Positions 1-8,946 are shown, numbered from the stretch's first letter. The stretch is 64,000 bases of DNA from Vibrio pelagius (GCF_024347575.1 NZ_AP025504.1:1302001-1366000), one strand, 5' to 3'. A program made the numbers and translations. Notes: generated by a model from the sequence alone, not told the origin.

Positions 1-1322
1 TCCGTGCGGCGGGGTGGGTTCAAGACCTATTTATTAACGCGGTCGGTGAAACGGTATCTAATGGTGAGGTGCTGTTTACACTCTATTCTCCAGAGTTAGT
101 TAAGGCACAAGAAGAGCTGTTGAGCGCTTACAAAACGGGTCGTAAAGGTATGATCTCAGGTGCAAAGGAACGACTGGTCTCTTTGGGGGTTGATAAACAA
201 CAGATCAATCAAATCGTGAGACGTGGCAAAGCATCGCAAACCATAGAGATAAAAGCGCCAGCCGATGGAGTTATCGCAACCTTAAACATTCGAGAGGGTG
301 GTTATCTTTCTCCTGCTCAAGCGGTCATTAGCGCCGGCCCGTTGGAAGAAGTTTGGGTTGATGCAGAGGTGTTTGAACGTCAAGCACATTGGATTTCGCA
401 AGGCACTGTAGCTTCGATGACGTTAGATGCGGTTCCGGGGGGCGAATGGAGCGGTCGAGTGGATTACGTTTACCCAATCCTAGATCCAACCACTCGAACA
501 CTGCGAGTGCGGCTTAAGTTCCCCAATCCTAATGGTGAGCTAAAGCCCAATATGTTCTCGAACATCACGCTCAAACCAGAAAGTGACGATCAAGTCCTGA
601 CAGTAGCACGCTCATCGGTGATTCACTCGGGTGGCATGACGCGAGTGGTGTTGTCTGAAGGTGATGGCAAATATCGCTCACATCGTATTCGTGTAGGGCG
701 CGAAGCGGGCGATCGTGTCGAAGTGCTTGAAGGTCTCGAACAGGGGGTGAGCGTCGTTACGTCTGCTCACTTCATGTTGGATTCGGAGTCTAGCCAAACC
801 GCAGATTTGTCTCGAATCTCTTCAATCAATGAAGAGCCAATGCAGATGAGCGATTCCGTGTGGGCAAAAGGCAATATCACTAATCTAATGGTGGGGCACC
901 GCATGGCAACTATTGAGCATCAACCGGTTCCAGAGTGGGATTGGCCAGGAATGGTAATGGACTTTACCTTCTCTGATGAGGTTGATTTATCTGGCTTAGC
1001 GAACGGTCAGGCGATCGATTTTAAAATGGAGAAGACGGATTCAGGCCAATTCCAAGTCACCGAAGTGAGCCAAAGTGATAACACAATGGCGACGGAAGTC
1101 TGGGTCGAAGGCGATATCACCATGCTGATGGCTGATTTTGGCATGATCACAGTGAATCACCAAGCCGTTGATGAGTGGCAGTGGCAAGCCGGAGAGATGA
1201 ATTTCACCGCTAGCGATGACATTCCACTTGATGATTACAAAGAGGGACAAAAAGTGCGTTTCCTGGTGGTTAAATCTGGCACGGATTACGTGTTGAAGAA
1301 AATTGAGTCGGCTGAGGAGTAG
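1..1322 (+). CDS. cusB: CusB-type RND efflux periplasmic adaptor with two C-terminal CusF-like domains (5' partial)
   Basis: Membrane-fusion (adaptor) protein that links an inner-membrane RND pump to an outer-membrane channel for Cu(I)/Ag(I) export. The reading frame is already open at base 3, so the true start lies upstream; 439 residues are visible. The barrel-sandwich/hairpin and beta-barrel parts of an HlyD/CusB protein come first, ending near residue 260. Two CusF-like beta-barrels follow, at about 283-360 and 363-439. The first has the CusF copper ligands His306, Trp314, Met317 and Met319. In the second, His386, Trp394 and Met399 remain, but the first Met is Gly397. E. coli makes CusF as a separate chaperone, so this is a fusion. 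The stop overlaps the next gene's possible GTG by one base, which implies tight coupling to cusA. Family and metal class are confident; exact in vivo metal is inferred. Confidence 0.9.
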   Translation, partial: RAAGWVQDLFINAVGETVSNGEVLFTLYSPELVKAQEELLSAYKTGRKGMISGAKERLVSLGVDKQQINQIVRRGKASQTIEIKAPADGVIATLNIREGGYLSPAQAVISAGPLEEVWVDAEVFERQAHWISQGTVASMTLDAVPGGEWSGRVDYVYPILDPTTRTLRVRLKFPNPNGELKPNMFSNITLKPESDDQVLTVARSSVIHSGGMTRVVLSEGDGKYRSHRIRVGREAGDRVEVLEGLEQGVSVVTSAHFMLDSESSQTADLSRISSINEEPMQMSDSVWAKGNITNLMVGHRMATIEHQPVPEWDWPGMVMDFTFSDEVDLSGLANGQAIDFKMEKTDSGQFQVTEVSQSDNTMATEVWVEGDITMLMADFGMITVNHQAVDEWQWQAGEMNFTASDDIPLDDYKEGQKVRFLVVKSGTDYVLKKIESAEE

Positions 1323-1324
1323 TG

Positions 1325-4300
1325 ATGATTAATGCAATTATTCGCTGGTCGATCAGCAATCGATTCTTGGTGCTTGTCGCCACTATCGCTCTGACTTTAG
1401 GTGGCCTCTACAGTGTGAAGAATACGCCCGTCGATGCCATTCCGGATCTTTCTGATGTGCAAGTTATTATCAAAACCAGCTATCCGGGACAAGCGCCGCA
1501 AGTGGTAGAAGATCAGGTGACCTATCCGCTTACTACAGCAATGCTCGCAGTACCTGGCGCTGAAACCGTTAGGGGCTATTCGTTCTTTGGTGATTCGTAC
1601 GTTTATATCATCTTCAACGATGACACCGACATGTATTGGGCACGTTCAAGGGTATTGGAGTATCTGAGCCAAGTCGCGCCTAAGCTGCCAGTCAGTGCTA
1701 AGCCAACACTTGGCCCAGACGCGACCGGTGTGGGCTGGATCTACAGTTACGTTCTACAAGACAAAACTGGTCAGCATGATCTGGCGGAACTTCGTAGCCT
1801 GCAAGACTGGTTCTTAAAGTATGAGCTGCAAACCGTCAATGGTGTGTCTGAAGTGGCGACGGTTGGTGGCATGGTTAAGCAGTATCAAGTGCAAATTGAT
1901 CCCGCTAAATTGCGTGCCTACGACCTCACACTGAAGCAGGTCAACAATGCTATTCAAAGCGGTAACCAAGAAACAGGCGCATCGGTTATTGAAGTGGCCG
2001 AAGCTGAGCATATGGTGCGCACGTCGGGCTATTTGAGTGGCATTGACGATCTCAAAGCATTGCCTTTGAAAGTGACCGCTAAAGGTACACCGTTATTACT
2101 TGGTGATATAGCTGACGTGAATCTTGGCCCTCAGATGCGTCGCGGTATCTCAGAGCTTAATGGAGAAGGTGAAGCCGTTGGCGGAGTCATCGTGATGCGC
2201 TTTGGTGAGAACGCCAGTGAGGTGATCGCACAAGTAAAAACCAAGCTTGATGATTTACAACGTAGCCTGCCGGATGGGGTTGAGATTGTTGCGACCTATG
2301 ACCGATCAACATTGATTGACTCAGCAGTAGAAAACCTTTGGCAGAAGCTTGCTGAAGAGTTCTTGGTGGTCGCGATTGTGTGCGCGTTATTCCTATTCCA
2401 TATTCGCTCATCATTAGTCATCGCATTGAGCCTTCCAGTTGGTATTTTGTCGGCATTTATCGTGATGCACTGGCAAGGAATCAACGCCAACATCATGTCT
2501 CTAGGCGGGATCGCAATTGCTATCGGCGCTATGGTTGATGGCGCGATCGTGATGATTGAGAACGTGCATAAACACATTGAGCGCACACCGCTGAATGATA
2601 ACAATCGGTGGCAAGTGATAGGTAAAGCTGCTGAAGAAGTGGGGGCACCGCTTTTCTTTTCACTGCTTATTATTACGTTGAGTTTCGTGCCTGTGTTTGC
2701 TCTAGAAGGTCAAGAAGGCAAGATGTTCTCACCGCTGGCGTTTACTAAGACGTATGCAATGGCGGCGTCTGCGGGCTTAGCGATTACCTTAGTGCCTGTG
2801 CTTATGGGTTACTTCATTCGCGGTAAGGTACTTCCTGAGCATAAGAACCCAATCAATAAAGGTTTGGTCGGTCTATATCGCCCATTGCTTAATCTAAGCT
2901 TGCGTTTCCCGAAAACGATCATCGTGGTAGCACTGGCTTTGATGGCATCTGCGTATTACCCAACCAGTAAGCTAGGCAGCGAGTTTATTCCACCGCTGGA
3001 TGAAGGCGATTTGATGTACATGCCGACGACCTATCCGGGTATCTCGATAGGTAAAGCGCGTGAATTACTCCAACAAACGAACAAGTTGATTAAAACCATT
3101 CCTGAAGTCGAAACGGTGTGGGGCAAGATTGGCCGAGCAGAAACAGCGACCGATCCCGCGCCACTAACCATGATCGAGACGGTGATTCAGTTTAAACCGA
3201 AAGACACCTGGCGTGACGGTGTCACACCGGAGTCGCTGCGTGATGAGCTCAATAACCTGATTCAATTCCCGGGCCTAACCAATGCTTGGGTAATGCCAAT
3301 CAAAACTCGTATCGATATGTTGGCGACGGGGATTAAGACTCCAATCGGGATCAAGATTGCAGGACCTGATCTGAAAGTGATCGAGAAGATAGGGGCAGAT
3401 ATTGAACCTATTCTTAATGACTTACCGGGAACCGCGTCTGTCTATGCGGAGCGTGTAGCCGGTGGTCGTTATGTCACTATCGACATTGATCGCCGAGCTG
3501 CTGCGCGTTATGGCCTAAACATCGCTGAAATACAGCAAGTGATATCAACAGCGGTAGGCGGAATGAATGTCGGTGAGACGGTAGAAGGTTTAGAGCGTTA
3601 TCCGATTAATGTTCGTTACCCGCAAGAGTATCGTGATTCGGTGATCAAGTTGCAAAACCTGCCTTTGATAACTGCGAATGGTGCGCGCATCGCGTTAGCC
3701 GACGTCGCTGACGTGCGTTACGAAGATGGTCCGCCAATGATCAAGACGGAAAATGCGCGTCCAAACGGTTGGGTATTTGTCGATATTGCAGGGCGTGACT
3801 TAGGAACTTATGTAGAAAATGCCAAGCTTGCCGTGGCAGAACAACTAGAGCTTCCTGCTGGTTACTCGCTGGCTTGGTCTGGGCAATACGAATATATGGA
3901 GCGAGCGAAGGAGCGCTTGAGCATTGTGGTGCCAATCACTATTGCAATCATCATGCTCTTACTTTACTTGAGTTTCCGACGTGTTGGAGAAGTCATGGTA
4001 ATCATGCTGACTTTACCGCTCGCGATGGTTGGCGGGGTGTGGTTGATGCATTACCTCGACTACAACTTCTCGATAGCCGTAGGCGTTGGTTTTATTGCCT
4101 TGGCTGGCGTTGCAGTGGAGATAGGAGTGATTATGTTGGTGTATCTCAACCAAGCGTGGAATTTCAAAAAACAAGACCACGAGAATACGCACACACCGCT
4201 GCAGCACAAGGATCTGCTGGATGCGATTCGTGAAGGGGCTGGTTTACGAGTTCGCCCGGTGATGATGACGGTTCTGACGGTAATCATCGGTTTGATTCCA

Positions 4301-4444
4301 ATTATGTACGGGCAGGGTACAGGCTCTGAAGTCATGCAGAGAATTGCAGCCCCAATGATAGGAGGTATGGCCTCAGCGTTACTTCTGACTCTGCTGGTGA
4401 TCCCCGCTATTTTTGTTTTGTGGAAACAGCGAGACCTGAAATAG
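1325..4444 (+). CDS. cusA: CusA-type Cu(I)/Ag(I) RND efflux pump
   Basis: Inner-membrane proton-driven pump of the HME-RND family, about 1039 residues, the usual length. The methionines that bind Cu(I)/Ag(I) in E. coli CusA (573, 623, 672) have counterparts at Met566, Met616 and Met665 with identical spacing, which argues for monovalent copper or silver rather than zinc or cobalt. The TM4 proton-relay aspartate lies in the GAMVDGAIVMIEN segment. The ATG at 1325 is preferred over the GTG at 1322 because it matches the family N-terminus (MINAIIRWS). It follows the adaptor directly and is followed by a cupredoxin gene, so the three form a copper-resistance operon. No outer-membrane CusC is visible; it may lie upstream of the window. 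Confidence 0.95.
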   Translation: MINAIIRWSISNRFLVLVATIALTLGGLYSVKNTPVDAIPDLSDVQVIIKTSYPGQAPQVVEDQVTYPLTTAMLAVPGAETVRGYSFFGDSYVYIIFNDDTDMYWARSRVLEYLSQVAPKLPVSAKPTLGPDATGVGWIYSYVLQDKTGQHDLAELRSLQDWFLKYELQTVNGVSEVATVGGMVKQYQVQIDPAKLRAYDLTLKQVNNAIQSGNQETGASVIEVAEAEHMVRTSGYLSGIDDLKALPLKVTAKGTPLLLGDIADVNLGPQMRRGISELNGEGEAVGGVIVMRFGENASEVIAQVKTKLDDLQRSLPDGVEIVATYDRSTLIDSAVENLWQKLAEEFLVVAIVCALFLFHIRSSLVIALSLPVGILSAFIVMHWQGINANIMSLGGIAIAIGAMVDGAIVMIENVHKHIERTPLNDNNRWQVIGKAAEEVGAPLFFSLLIITLSFVPVFALEGQEGKMFSPLAFTKTYAMAASAGLAITLVPVLMGYFIRGKVLPEHKNPINKGLVGLYRPLLNLSLRFPKTIIVVALALMASAYYPTSKLGSEFIPPLDEGDLMYMPTTYPGISIGKARELLQQTNKLIKTIPEVETVWGKIGRAETATDPAPLTMIETVIQFKPKDTWRDGVTPESLRDELNNLIQFPGLTNAWVMPIKTRIDMLATGIKTPIGIKIAGPDLKVIEKIGADIEPILNDLPGTASVYAERVAGGRYVTIDIDRRAAARYGLNIAEIQQVISTAVGGMNVGETVEGLERYPINVRYPQEYRDSVIKLQNLPLITANGARIALADVADVRYEDGPPMIKTENARPNGWVFVDIAGRDLGTYVENAKLAVAEQLELPAGYSLAWSGQYEYMERAKERLSIVVPITIAIIMLLLYLSFRRVGEVMVIMLTLPLAMVGGVWLMHYLDYNFSIAVGVGFIALAGVAVEIGVIMLVYLNQAWNFKKQDHENTHTPLQHKDLLDAIREGAGLRVRPVMMTVLTVIIGLIPIMYGQGTGSEVMQRIAAPMIGGMASALLLTLLVIPAIFVLWKQRDLK

Positions 4445-4516
4445 GTTCTCTCTAGGTTATTAAATTAAATGGCCCGGTGAGACTTTCGCTGGGTCAAAAC
4501 AACATTAGGAATTATT

Positions 4517-5059
4517 ATGAAAAAGACAATTATCGCTTTGAGCTTAACTCTATTTACTTCTTCTACTTTTGCAGAGATGGACCACTCTAAAATGGACCAT
4601 GGAAAGATGGTTCACAGCTCGATGAATCATGAAATGATGGACCATTCTACTATGGATCACTCGAGTATGATGGGAATGCAACGTACATCTAGTGTAGGGA
4701 TGCCAGCGAATGGCGCTAAACCAGACAAAGTGATTCATGTGGTCCTCAATGACGACAAAACCATCACTTTCAAAAAAGAAGTTAAGATCGAGCCAAACGA
4801 TGTGGTGCAGTTTGTGGTAATGAATGCAGGCAATGAGCCTCATGAATTCTCGATTGGTAGTAAAGAAGAGCTAGAGAGCCACCGCAAAATGATGGCAGCA
4901 ATGGCGGGCATGGAACATGACACCAAGAACTCTATTGTCGTAGAACCCAAAAAGGCCCGTCAGTTTATGTGGCACTTCCACGGTGACAATAACGTTGAAT
5001 TTGCGTGTAACTTTAAAGGGCACGCTGAAGCGGGTATGACGAAGTCAATGAAGATTTAA
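4517..5059 (+). CDS. Periplasmic cupredoxin, CopI-like, with Met/His-rich N-terminus
   Basis: Secreted 180-residue copper protein: a signal peptide ends near residue 19, then comes a Met/His-rich stretch (about 21-54, with repeated MDHS-type units) and a cupredoxin fold. A complete type-1 copper ligand set is visible: His109, Cys164, His169 and Met174. The family resembles CopI-type copper-resistance cupredoxins, which act in the periplasm. It lies 72 bases after cusA, probably in the same transcript, and would bind or oxidise copper beside the efflux pump. The Met/His repeats look like a flexible low-affinity copper trap. The family call is strong; calling it CopI rather than another small cupredoxin is an inference. 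Confidence 0.85.
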   Translation: MKKTIIALSLTLFTSSTFAEMDHSKMDHGKMVHSSMNHEMMDHSTMDHSSMMGMQRTSSVGMPANGAKPDKVIHVVLNDDKTITFKKEVKIEPNDVVQFVVMNAGNEPHEFSIGSKEELESHRKMMAAMAGMEHDTKNSIVVEPKKARQFMWHFHGDNNVEFACNFKGHAEAGMTKSMKI

Positions 5060-5067
5060 ATTGAGAT

Positions 5068-5213
5068 TGGTATAACACAAAGCTATTGCAAAAATCCCAA
5101 TCATGGTGATTTGAGAAAACAGTTCGTTGTTGAAGCAGTTGCGAAATTATCACCCGAGCCAGTTTCGCAGGAGCAGGCGTAGCATCGACGATTCGTTGTG
5201 ATGAGTTATACCA
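5068..5213. repeat. Possible MITE-like element with 9-bp terminal inverted repeats
   Basis: The ends TGGTATAAC (5068-5076) and GTTATACCA (5205-5213) are perfect inverted repeats bounding 146 bases with no credible gene. The size and ends suggest a small non-autonomous repeat of the kind scattered in Vibrio intergenic regions. No second copy is recognised in the window, so the call rests on structure only. Confidence 0.35.
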
Positions 5214-5229
5214 TTTAATACTTAGGGTG

Positions 5230-5261
5230 CCTATTATCTCGTCACTTGAAGAGATAATAGG
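5230..5261. other. Perfect 11-bp inverted repeat upstream of an unknown gene
   Basis: CCTATTATCTC (5230-5240) and GAGATAATAGG (5251-5261) pair perfectly around a 10-base loop, about 90 bases before the next start codon. There is no T-run after it, so it is not a typical terminator. It could be an operator or an mRNA leader hairpin. Confidence 0.5.
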
Positions 5262-5351
5262 TTCTCATAGAAAGGCTCTCTCCAAAACAGTCGGCGGATG
5301 ATGTTATGCTTGGCAGTCCGTCGAGAGTAAGAAGAGATTAAAGGACAGAGA

Positions 5352-5945
5352 ATGAGTAACCTTACATCCAAGCAAGAGGCAGCTTTGGCGACCTTTAAAG
5401 AGAACCTGCATTTACCCAATGGTGGTTTTCACACATTGATCACTGAGCTGGGTAAGGAGTACCAACTTCCTTTTCAAAAAGTCCGTTCTGTCGTTAAGCA
5501 AACACAGCAGGACGTTGAGCGTCGTATTAAATCTGATATTGAGACAATTGACGCTGACGCGCTCACTCAGGCGGGTTGGATCGCTGCGATCAGAGAAGAG
5601 CTCGAAGAGCTGGCCAAAGAGACGGAATCCGTCATGGACAAGCTCAAGGCGAACACAAAATATTTAAACGTCATTACCGCGATTGAAGGCTCAATTTCAA
5701 CTGAAGACGAACGTGAAGAGTGGATCGAACAGCTGATTCAAGTCTACGAAAAAGAGGTGTTGAAACCACTGCTGGCAATGCTACGCACGACTAAGTTGTA
5801 TTGGACGCTAATGCTGGTGGATGAAACTTGTAAGATGACGTTAGAGCAGCGAGAGAAATTTGCGGATTATCCTCAACATATGCAAGCCGCAGAACACTTG
5901 TACGAATTAGACCAAAAGCTTAGAGCGAAGGCACTTACACAATAG
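5352..5945 (+). CDS. Unrecognised cytosolic alpha-helical protein
   Basis: A 197-residue protein that I do not recognise. It has no signal peptide or membrane segment, is rich in Glu, Lys and Leu, and its middle (about 60-130) looks like amphipathic helix or coiled coil. The ATG follows a GGACAGAGA stretch that can serve as ribosome-binding site. It stands alone between a repeat-like element and a bidirectional terminator, convergent with the symporter gene. It reads as a genuine gene (long open frame, normal composition). Function is unknown and the neighbours give no clear hint. Confidence 0.75.
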   Translation: MSNLTSKQEAALATFKENLHLPNGGFHTLITELGKEYQLPFQKVRSVVKQTQQDVERRIKSDIETIDADALTQAGWIAAIREELEELAKETESVMDKLKANTKYLNVITAIEGSISTEDEREEWIEQLIQVYEKEVLKPLLAMLRTTKLYWTLMLVDETCKMTLEQREKFADYPQHMQAAEHLYELDQKLRAKALTQ

Positions 5946-6024
5946 GGCCCTAACCATAAATGTCTTTCGTTTCATGGCAAAGAAACGCTCTTCACTGTTA
6001 AGAGTTAAGAAACGATAAAAAAAT

Positions 6025-6046
6025 GCCCAAGCACTTCTGCTTGGGC
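6025..6046. terminator. Bidirectional intrinsic terminator
   Basis: Stem GCCCAAGCA/TGCTTGGGC with loop CTTC, T-rich on the + side and an A-run before it (a T-run on the - strand). It serves the unknown gene at 5352 and the convergent symporter. Confidence 0.9.
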
Positions 6047-6084
6047 GTTTTGATTTCATTGGTAATGTTTACCTAAGAATTATC

Positions 6085-7845
6085 CTATTTCATTGCCGCT
6101 GGCTCATCGAGCTTTTTTACACCACCGCGAGCGGCGTTAACCAGTAGCACACCGACTGACAGTACAATCGAACCACACAGTAGGAATAGAGCGCGACCAG
6201 TGATGTCATTTGGAATCAGAGCCATTGCCAGGATGCCGAAACCTGCAGTACAGATTAGTTTACCAAGCATTGAACGCTGTTTTGTGTCTAGGTTCTGTTG
6301 CTCTTGAGACTCTGCCACAACCGGTGTGTTCCAGTTCTCGAATAGCTTCTCAACTTCCGCTTCACGCTCAGGTGTACGACCTTTGTAAACCAGTGTTGTC
6401 GCTAGGAAGAAGCCACCAGTGAACACAACGTGTGCTGCTAAGCTCAGTGCTACTTTCAAATCAGACCATTCACGACCCGTTAGTGCGTGTTCTAGGTTAA
6501 ACCAGTTCTGTACGTCTTCAGCTTGTAGAGAGATACCGAAGATGTAAGAAACGAAGCCACCTACAATCAGTGTTGCCCAACCAGCCCAGTCTGGAGTCTT
6601 ACGAACCCACATACCTAGAAGCACAGGGATAAGCATCGGGAAACCAATCAATGCACCAACGTTAAGTACGATGTCAAATAGGCTTAGGTGACGCAGTGAG
6701 TTGATGAACAAGCCAATACCGATGATGATGAAGCCCATCATTACCGTTGTTGCTTTACTTACTACTACCAGCTCTTTTTGTGTCGCTTGTGGGCGAACGA
6801 TTGGGCTGTAGAAGTTCATCACGAAGATACCTGCGTTACGGTTTAGACCAGAGTCCATAGAAGACATGGTCGCTGCGAACATTGCTGACATTAGAAGACC
6901 AACCATACCTGCTGGCATTACGTTTTGTACGAATGCTAGGTAAGCGGCATCTGCGCCAACTGAACCGTATTGTTCTGCGAAGTCAGGCATGAATGCACTT
7001 ACGTACCAAGCAGGTAGGAACCAAATCAGTGGACCAATAATCATTAACACACACGCTAGGCCTGCTGCTTTACGTGCGTTTTCGCTGTCTTTTGCACATA
7101 GGTAACGATAAGCGTTGATGCTGTTGTTCATTACACCGAATTGTTTAATGAAAATGAATACAATCCACAGAATGAAGATGCTCATGTAGTTCAGGTTGTT
7201 ACCAATCATGAAGTCGCCATCGAAGTTCGCAACGATATTGCTGAGGCCGCCACCGTGGAAGTATGCTGCAACTGCACAGGTGATTGTCACAGCCATGATA
7301 ACAAGCATCTGCATGAAGTCAGATGCAACAACGGCCCAAGAACCGCCGGTTACCGCCATCAGCATAAGTACCAGACCTGTAACAACAATGGTTGCTTCCA
7401 TCGGAATGTTGAATACAGCAGCAACAAAAATTGCGAGACCGTTCAACCAGATGCCTGCTGAAATCAAGCTGTCAGGCATACCAGCCCAAGTGAAAAATTG
7501 CTCTGAAGTTTTACCAAAACGCTGACGAATTGCTTCGATTGCGGTAACAACGCGAAGCTGGCGGAATTTTGGAGCAAAATAGATGTAGTTCATGAAGTAG
7601 CCAAATGCGTTGGCTAAGAATAGGATTACAACGACGAAACCGTCGCTGAACGCGCGTCCTGCGGCACCTGTAAACGTCCATGCTGAAAACTGTGTCATGA
7701 AGGCGGTTGCACCAACCATCCACCACAACATTTTGCCTCCCCCCCTAAAGTAATCACTTGTTGATGTTGTGAACTTACGGAACATCCAACCAATGGCTAC
7801 AAGAAAGAAGAAGTAGGCAAGAACAACAAGAGTATCAATAGTCAT
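6085..7845 (-). CDS. Sodium:solute symporter, alginate-oligomer type (ToaA/B/C-like)
   Basis: Inner-membrane Na+-coupled transporter of the SSS family, 586 residues with about 13-14 hydrophobic segments. It is a close paralogue of the symporter at 26526; both share the N-terminal SDYFRGGG and MLWWMVGATAFMTQFSAWTF segments. ToaA, ToaB and ToaC of V. splendidus 12B01 are symporters of this kind that import unsaturated alginate products. Here it lies beside eda, kdgK, kdgF and the PL17 genes. An AAGG ribosome-binding site lies before the ATG, and a perfect TTGTA-C-TACAA repeat is 62-72 bases upstream, so repression by a cluster GntR protein is likely. The substrate (DEH or short oligomer) is inferred from context. 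Confidence 0.88.
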   Translation of the reverse strand: MTIDTLVVLAYFFFLVAIGWMFRKFTTSTSDYFRGGGKMLWWMVGATAFMTQFSAWTFTGAAGRAFSDGFVVVILFLANAFGYFMNYIYFAPKFRQLRVVTAIEAIRQRFGKTSEQFFTWAGMPDSLISAGIWLNGLAIFVAAVFNIPMEATIVVTGLVLMLMAVTGGSWAVVASDFMQMLVIMAVTITCAVAAYFHGGGLSNIVANFDGDFMIGNNLNYMSIFILWIVFIFIKQFGVMNNSINAYRYLCAKDSENARKAAGLACVLMIIGPLIWFLPAWYVSAFMPDFAEQYGSVGADAAYLAFVQNVMPAGMVGLLMSAMFAATMSSMDSGLNRNAGIFVMNFYSPIVRPQATQKELVVVSKATTVMMGFIIIGIGLFINSLRHLSLFDIVLNVGALIGFPMLIPVLLGMWVRKTPDWAGWATLIVGGFVSYIFGISLQAEDVQNWFNLEHALTGREWSDLKVALSLAAHVVFTGGFFLATTLVYKGRTPEREAEVEKLFENWNTPVVAESQEQQNLDTKQRSMLGKLICTAGFGILAMALIPNDITGRALFLLCGSIVLSVGVLLVNAARGGVKKLDEPAAMK

Positions 7846-7906
7846 TTTTTCAGCCTTTTAAGTGTGATCATTAACTGACTCCTAGATTACTCTTTTATAG
7901 GTATAT

Positions 7907-7917
7907 TTGTACTACAA
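7907..7917. promoter_or_regulatory. Operator candidate TTGTA-C-TACAA before the first symporter
   Basis: Perfect 5+1+5 inverted repeat 62-72 bases before the symporter start, next to a TATAAA-like -10 (7894-7899 on the - strand). The same repeat precedes kdgF and the second symporter. Confidence 0.65.
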
Positions 7918-8002
7918 TATGCTTTTATTGTGATCCAAACCAAGAGCTTTTTGATATATAAAAATATTGACAAAGCCATGACATACGGGGCTTTAAAAAT
8001 GA

Positions 8003-8026
8003 TTTTGTAAAGATTGATTTACAAAA
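8003..8026. promoter_or_regulatory. Inverted repeat TTTTGTAAA-N6-TTTACAAAA
   Basis: Perfect 9-bp arms with a 6-base spacer inside the 474-base gap between the symporter start (7845) and the end of eda (8320). The arms contain TTGTA and TACAA, so it resembles the cluster operator with a wider spacer. A degenerate TTGTA-A-TACTA lies at 8051-8061. Role not known. The rest of the gap holds only the symporter promoter and the eda terminator. Confidence 0.4.
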
Positions 8027-8271
8027 CTAATGTCTTTTGTTTGTGATTATTTGTAATACTATTAGTTCCATTTTAAATCATAGAGTTAGATGTTAAGAGT
8101 GTGACTTCGTTGTTGAGAATATATAATGTTTATCCATTTTGGATTAGAAGTTTGTTTTTAAAAAAGTAGGTTGCGGTGGTTCTTAAAGCGACTAAAAACA
8201 AGAGCCTTAGGCGCGTGACTTCAAACATTGTCATCCTATCGAAGTATGAATCAGAAGTAGCTTAAACCAAA

Positions 8272-8295
8272 AAAGCGAACCAATAGGCTCGCTTT
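8272..8295 (-). terminator. Intrinsic terminator of the kdgF-kdgK-eda operon
   Basis: On the - strand, AAAGCGA pairs with TCGCTTT around a loop that can partly pair further, followed by a T-run. It lies about 25 bases after the eda stop. Confidence 0.75.
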
Positions 8296-8319
8296 GAAGA
8301 TAATATGCAATCAAATGAA

Positions 8320-8946
8320 TTATTTTGCGACGTGATTCACTGCGTCACGTACAAGTGCGCCAAGCTCGTCCCACTTACCTTCGTCAATGAGTTGAGTTGG
8401 AACCATCCAAGTACCGCCACATGCAAGTACAGAAGGGATAGATAGGTATTCGTCAACGTTCTTCAAGCTAACACCACCAGTTGGCATGAATTTAACAGGG
8501 TAAACCGCTGTTAGAGCTTTAAGCATGCTTGTGCCGCCAGAAGGCTCTGCTGGGAAGAACTTAAGTGTGCGTAAGCCCATTTCCATTGCCTGTTCAACTA
8601 GGCTTGGGTTGTTTACACCAGGAACGATAGCAACGCCTTTGTCGATACAGTATTGAACCGTGCGTGGGTTAAAACCTGGGCTTACGATGAAATCAACGCC
8701 CGCTTCAATAGATGCGTCAACTTGCTCGTTAGTCAGAACAGTACCAGAACCGATTAGCATGTCTGGGAACTCTTTACGCATGATGCGAATCGCTTCGATT
8801 GCGCATTCTGTACGTAGCGTGATTTCTGCACATGGCATGCCGTTTTCAACAAGCGCTTTACCTAGAGGGATAGCGTCTTCAGCACGGTTGATAGCGATTA
8901 CAGGAATAACTTTCAGGTTAGCCAGTTGTTCATTTAATGTCGTCAT
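8320..8946 (-). CDS. eda: 2-keto-3-deoxy-6-phosphogluconate aldolase
   Basis: Cytosolic class I aldolase that splits KDPG into pyruvate and glyceraldehyde-3-phosphate, the last step of alginate monomer breakdown. Its 208 residues fit the family. The Schiff-base lysine is Lys129 in TLKFFPAE and the catalytic Glu is Glu41 in AEITLRTE, matching E. coli Lys133 and Glu45. It is the last gene of a - strand operon with kdgK and kdgF, 130 bases after kdgK with a hairpin in between, and a terminator follows. The protein may also act on 4-hydroxy-2-oxoglutarate, as the family does. Confidence 0.95.
   Translation of the reverse strand: MTTLNEQLANLKVIPVIAINRAEDAIPLGKALVENGMPCAEITLRTECAIEAIRIMRKEFPDMLIGSGTVLTNEQVDASIEAGVDFIVSPGFNPRTVQYCIDKGVAIVPGVNNPSLVEQAMEMGLRTLKFFPAEPSGGTSMLKALTAVYPVKFMPTGGVSLKNVDEYLSIPSVLACGGTWMVPTQLIDEGKWDELGALVRDAVNHVAK

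Noticed and set aside
3874..4233. 119-residue frame inside cusA in another frame
   Set aside because: Overlaps a strongly conserved coding region; shadow.
7196..7525. Frames on the + strand within the symporter gene
   Set aside because: Antisense shadows of membrane-segment codons.
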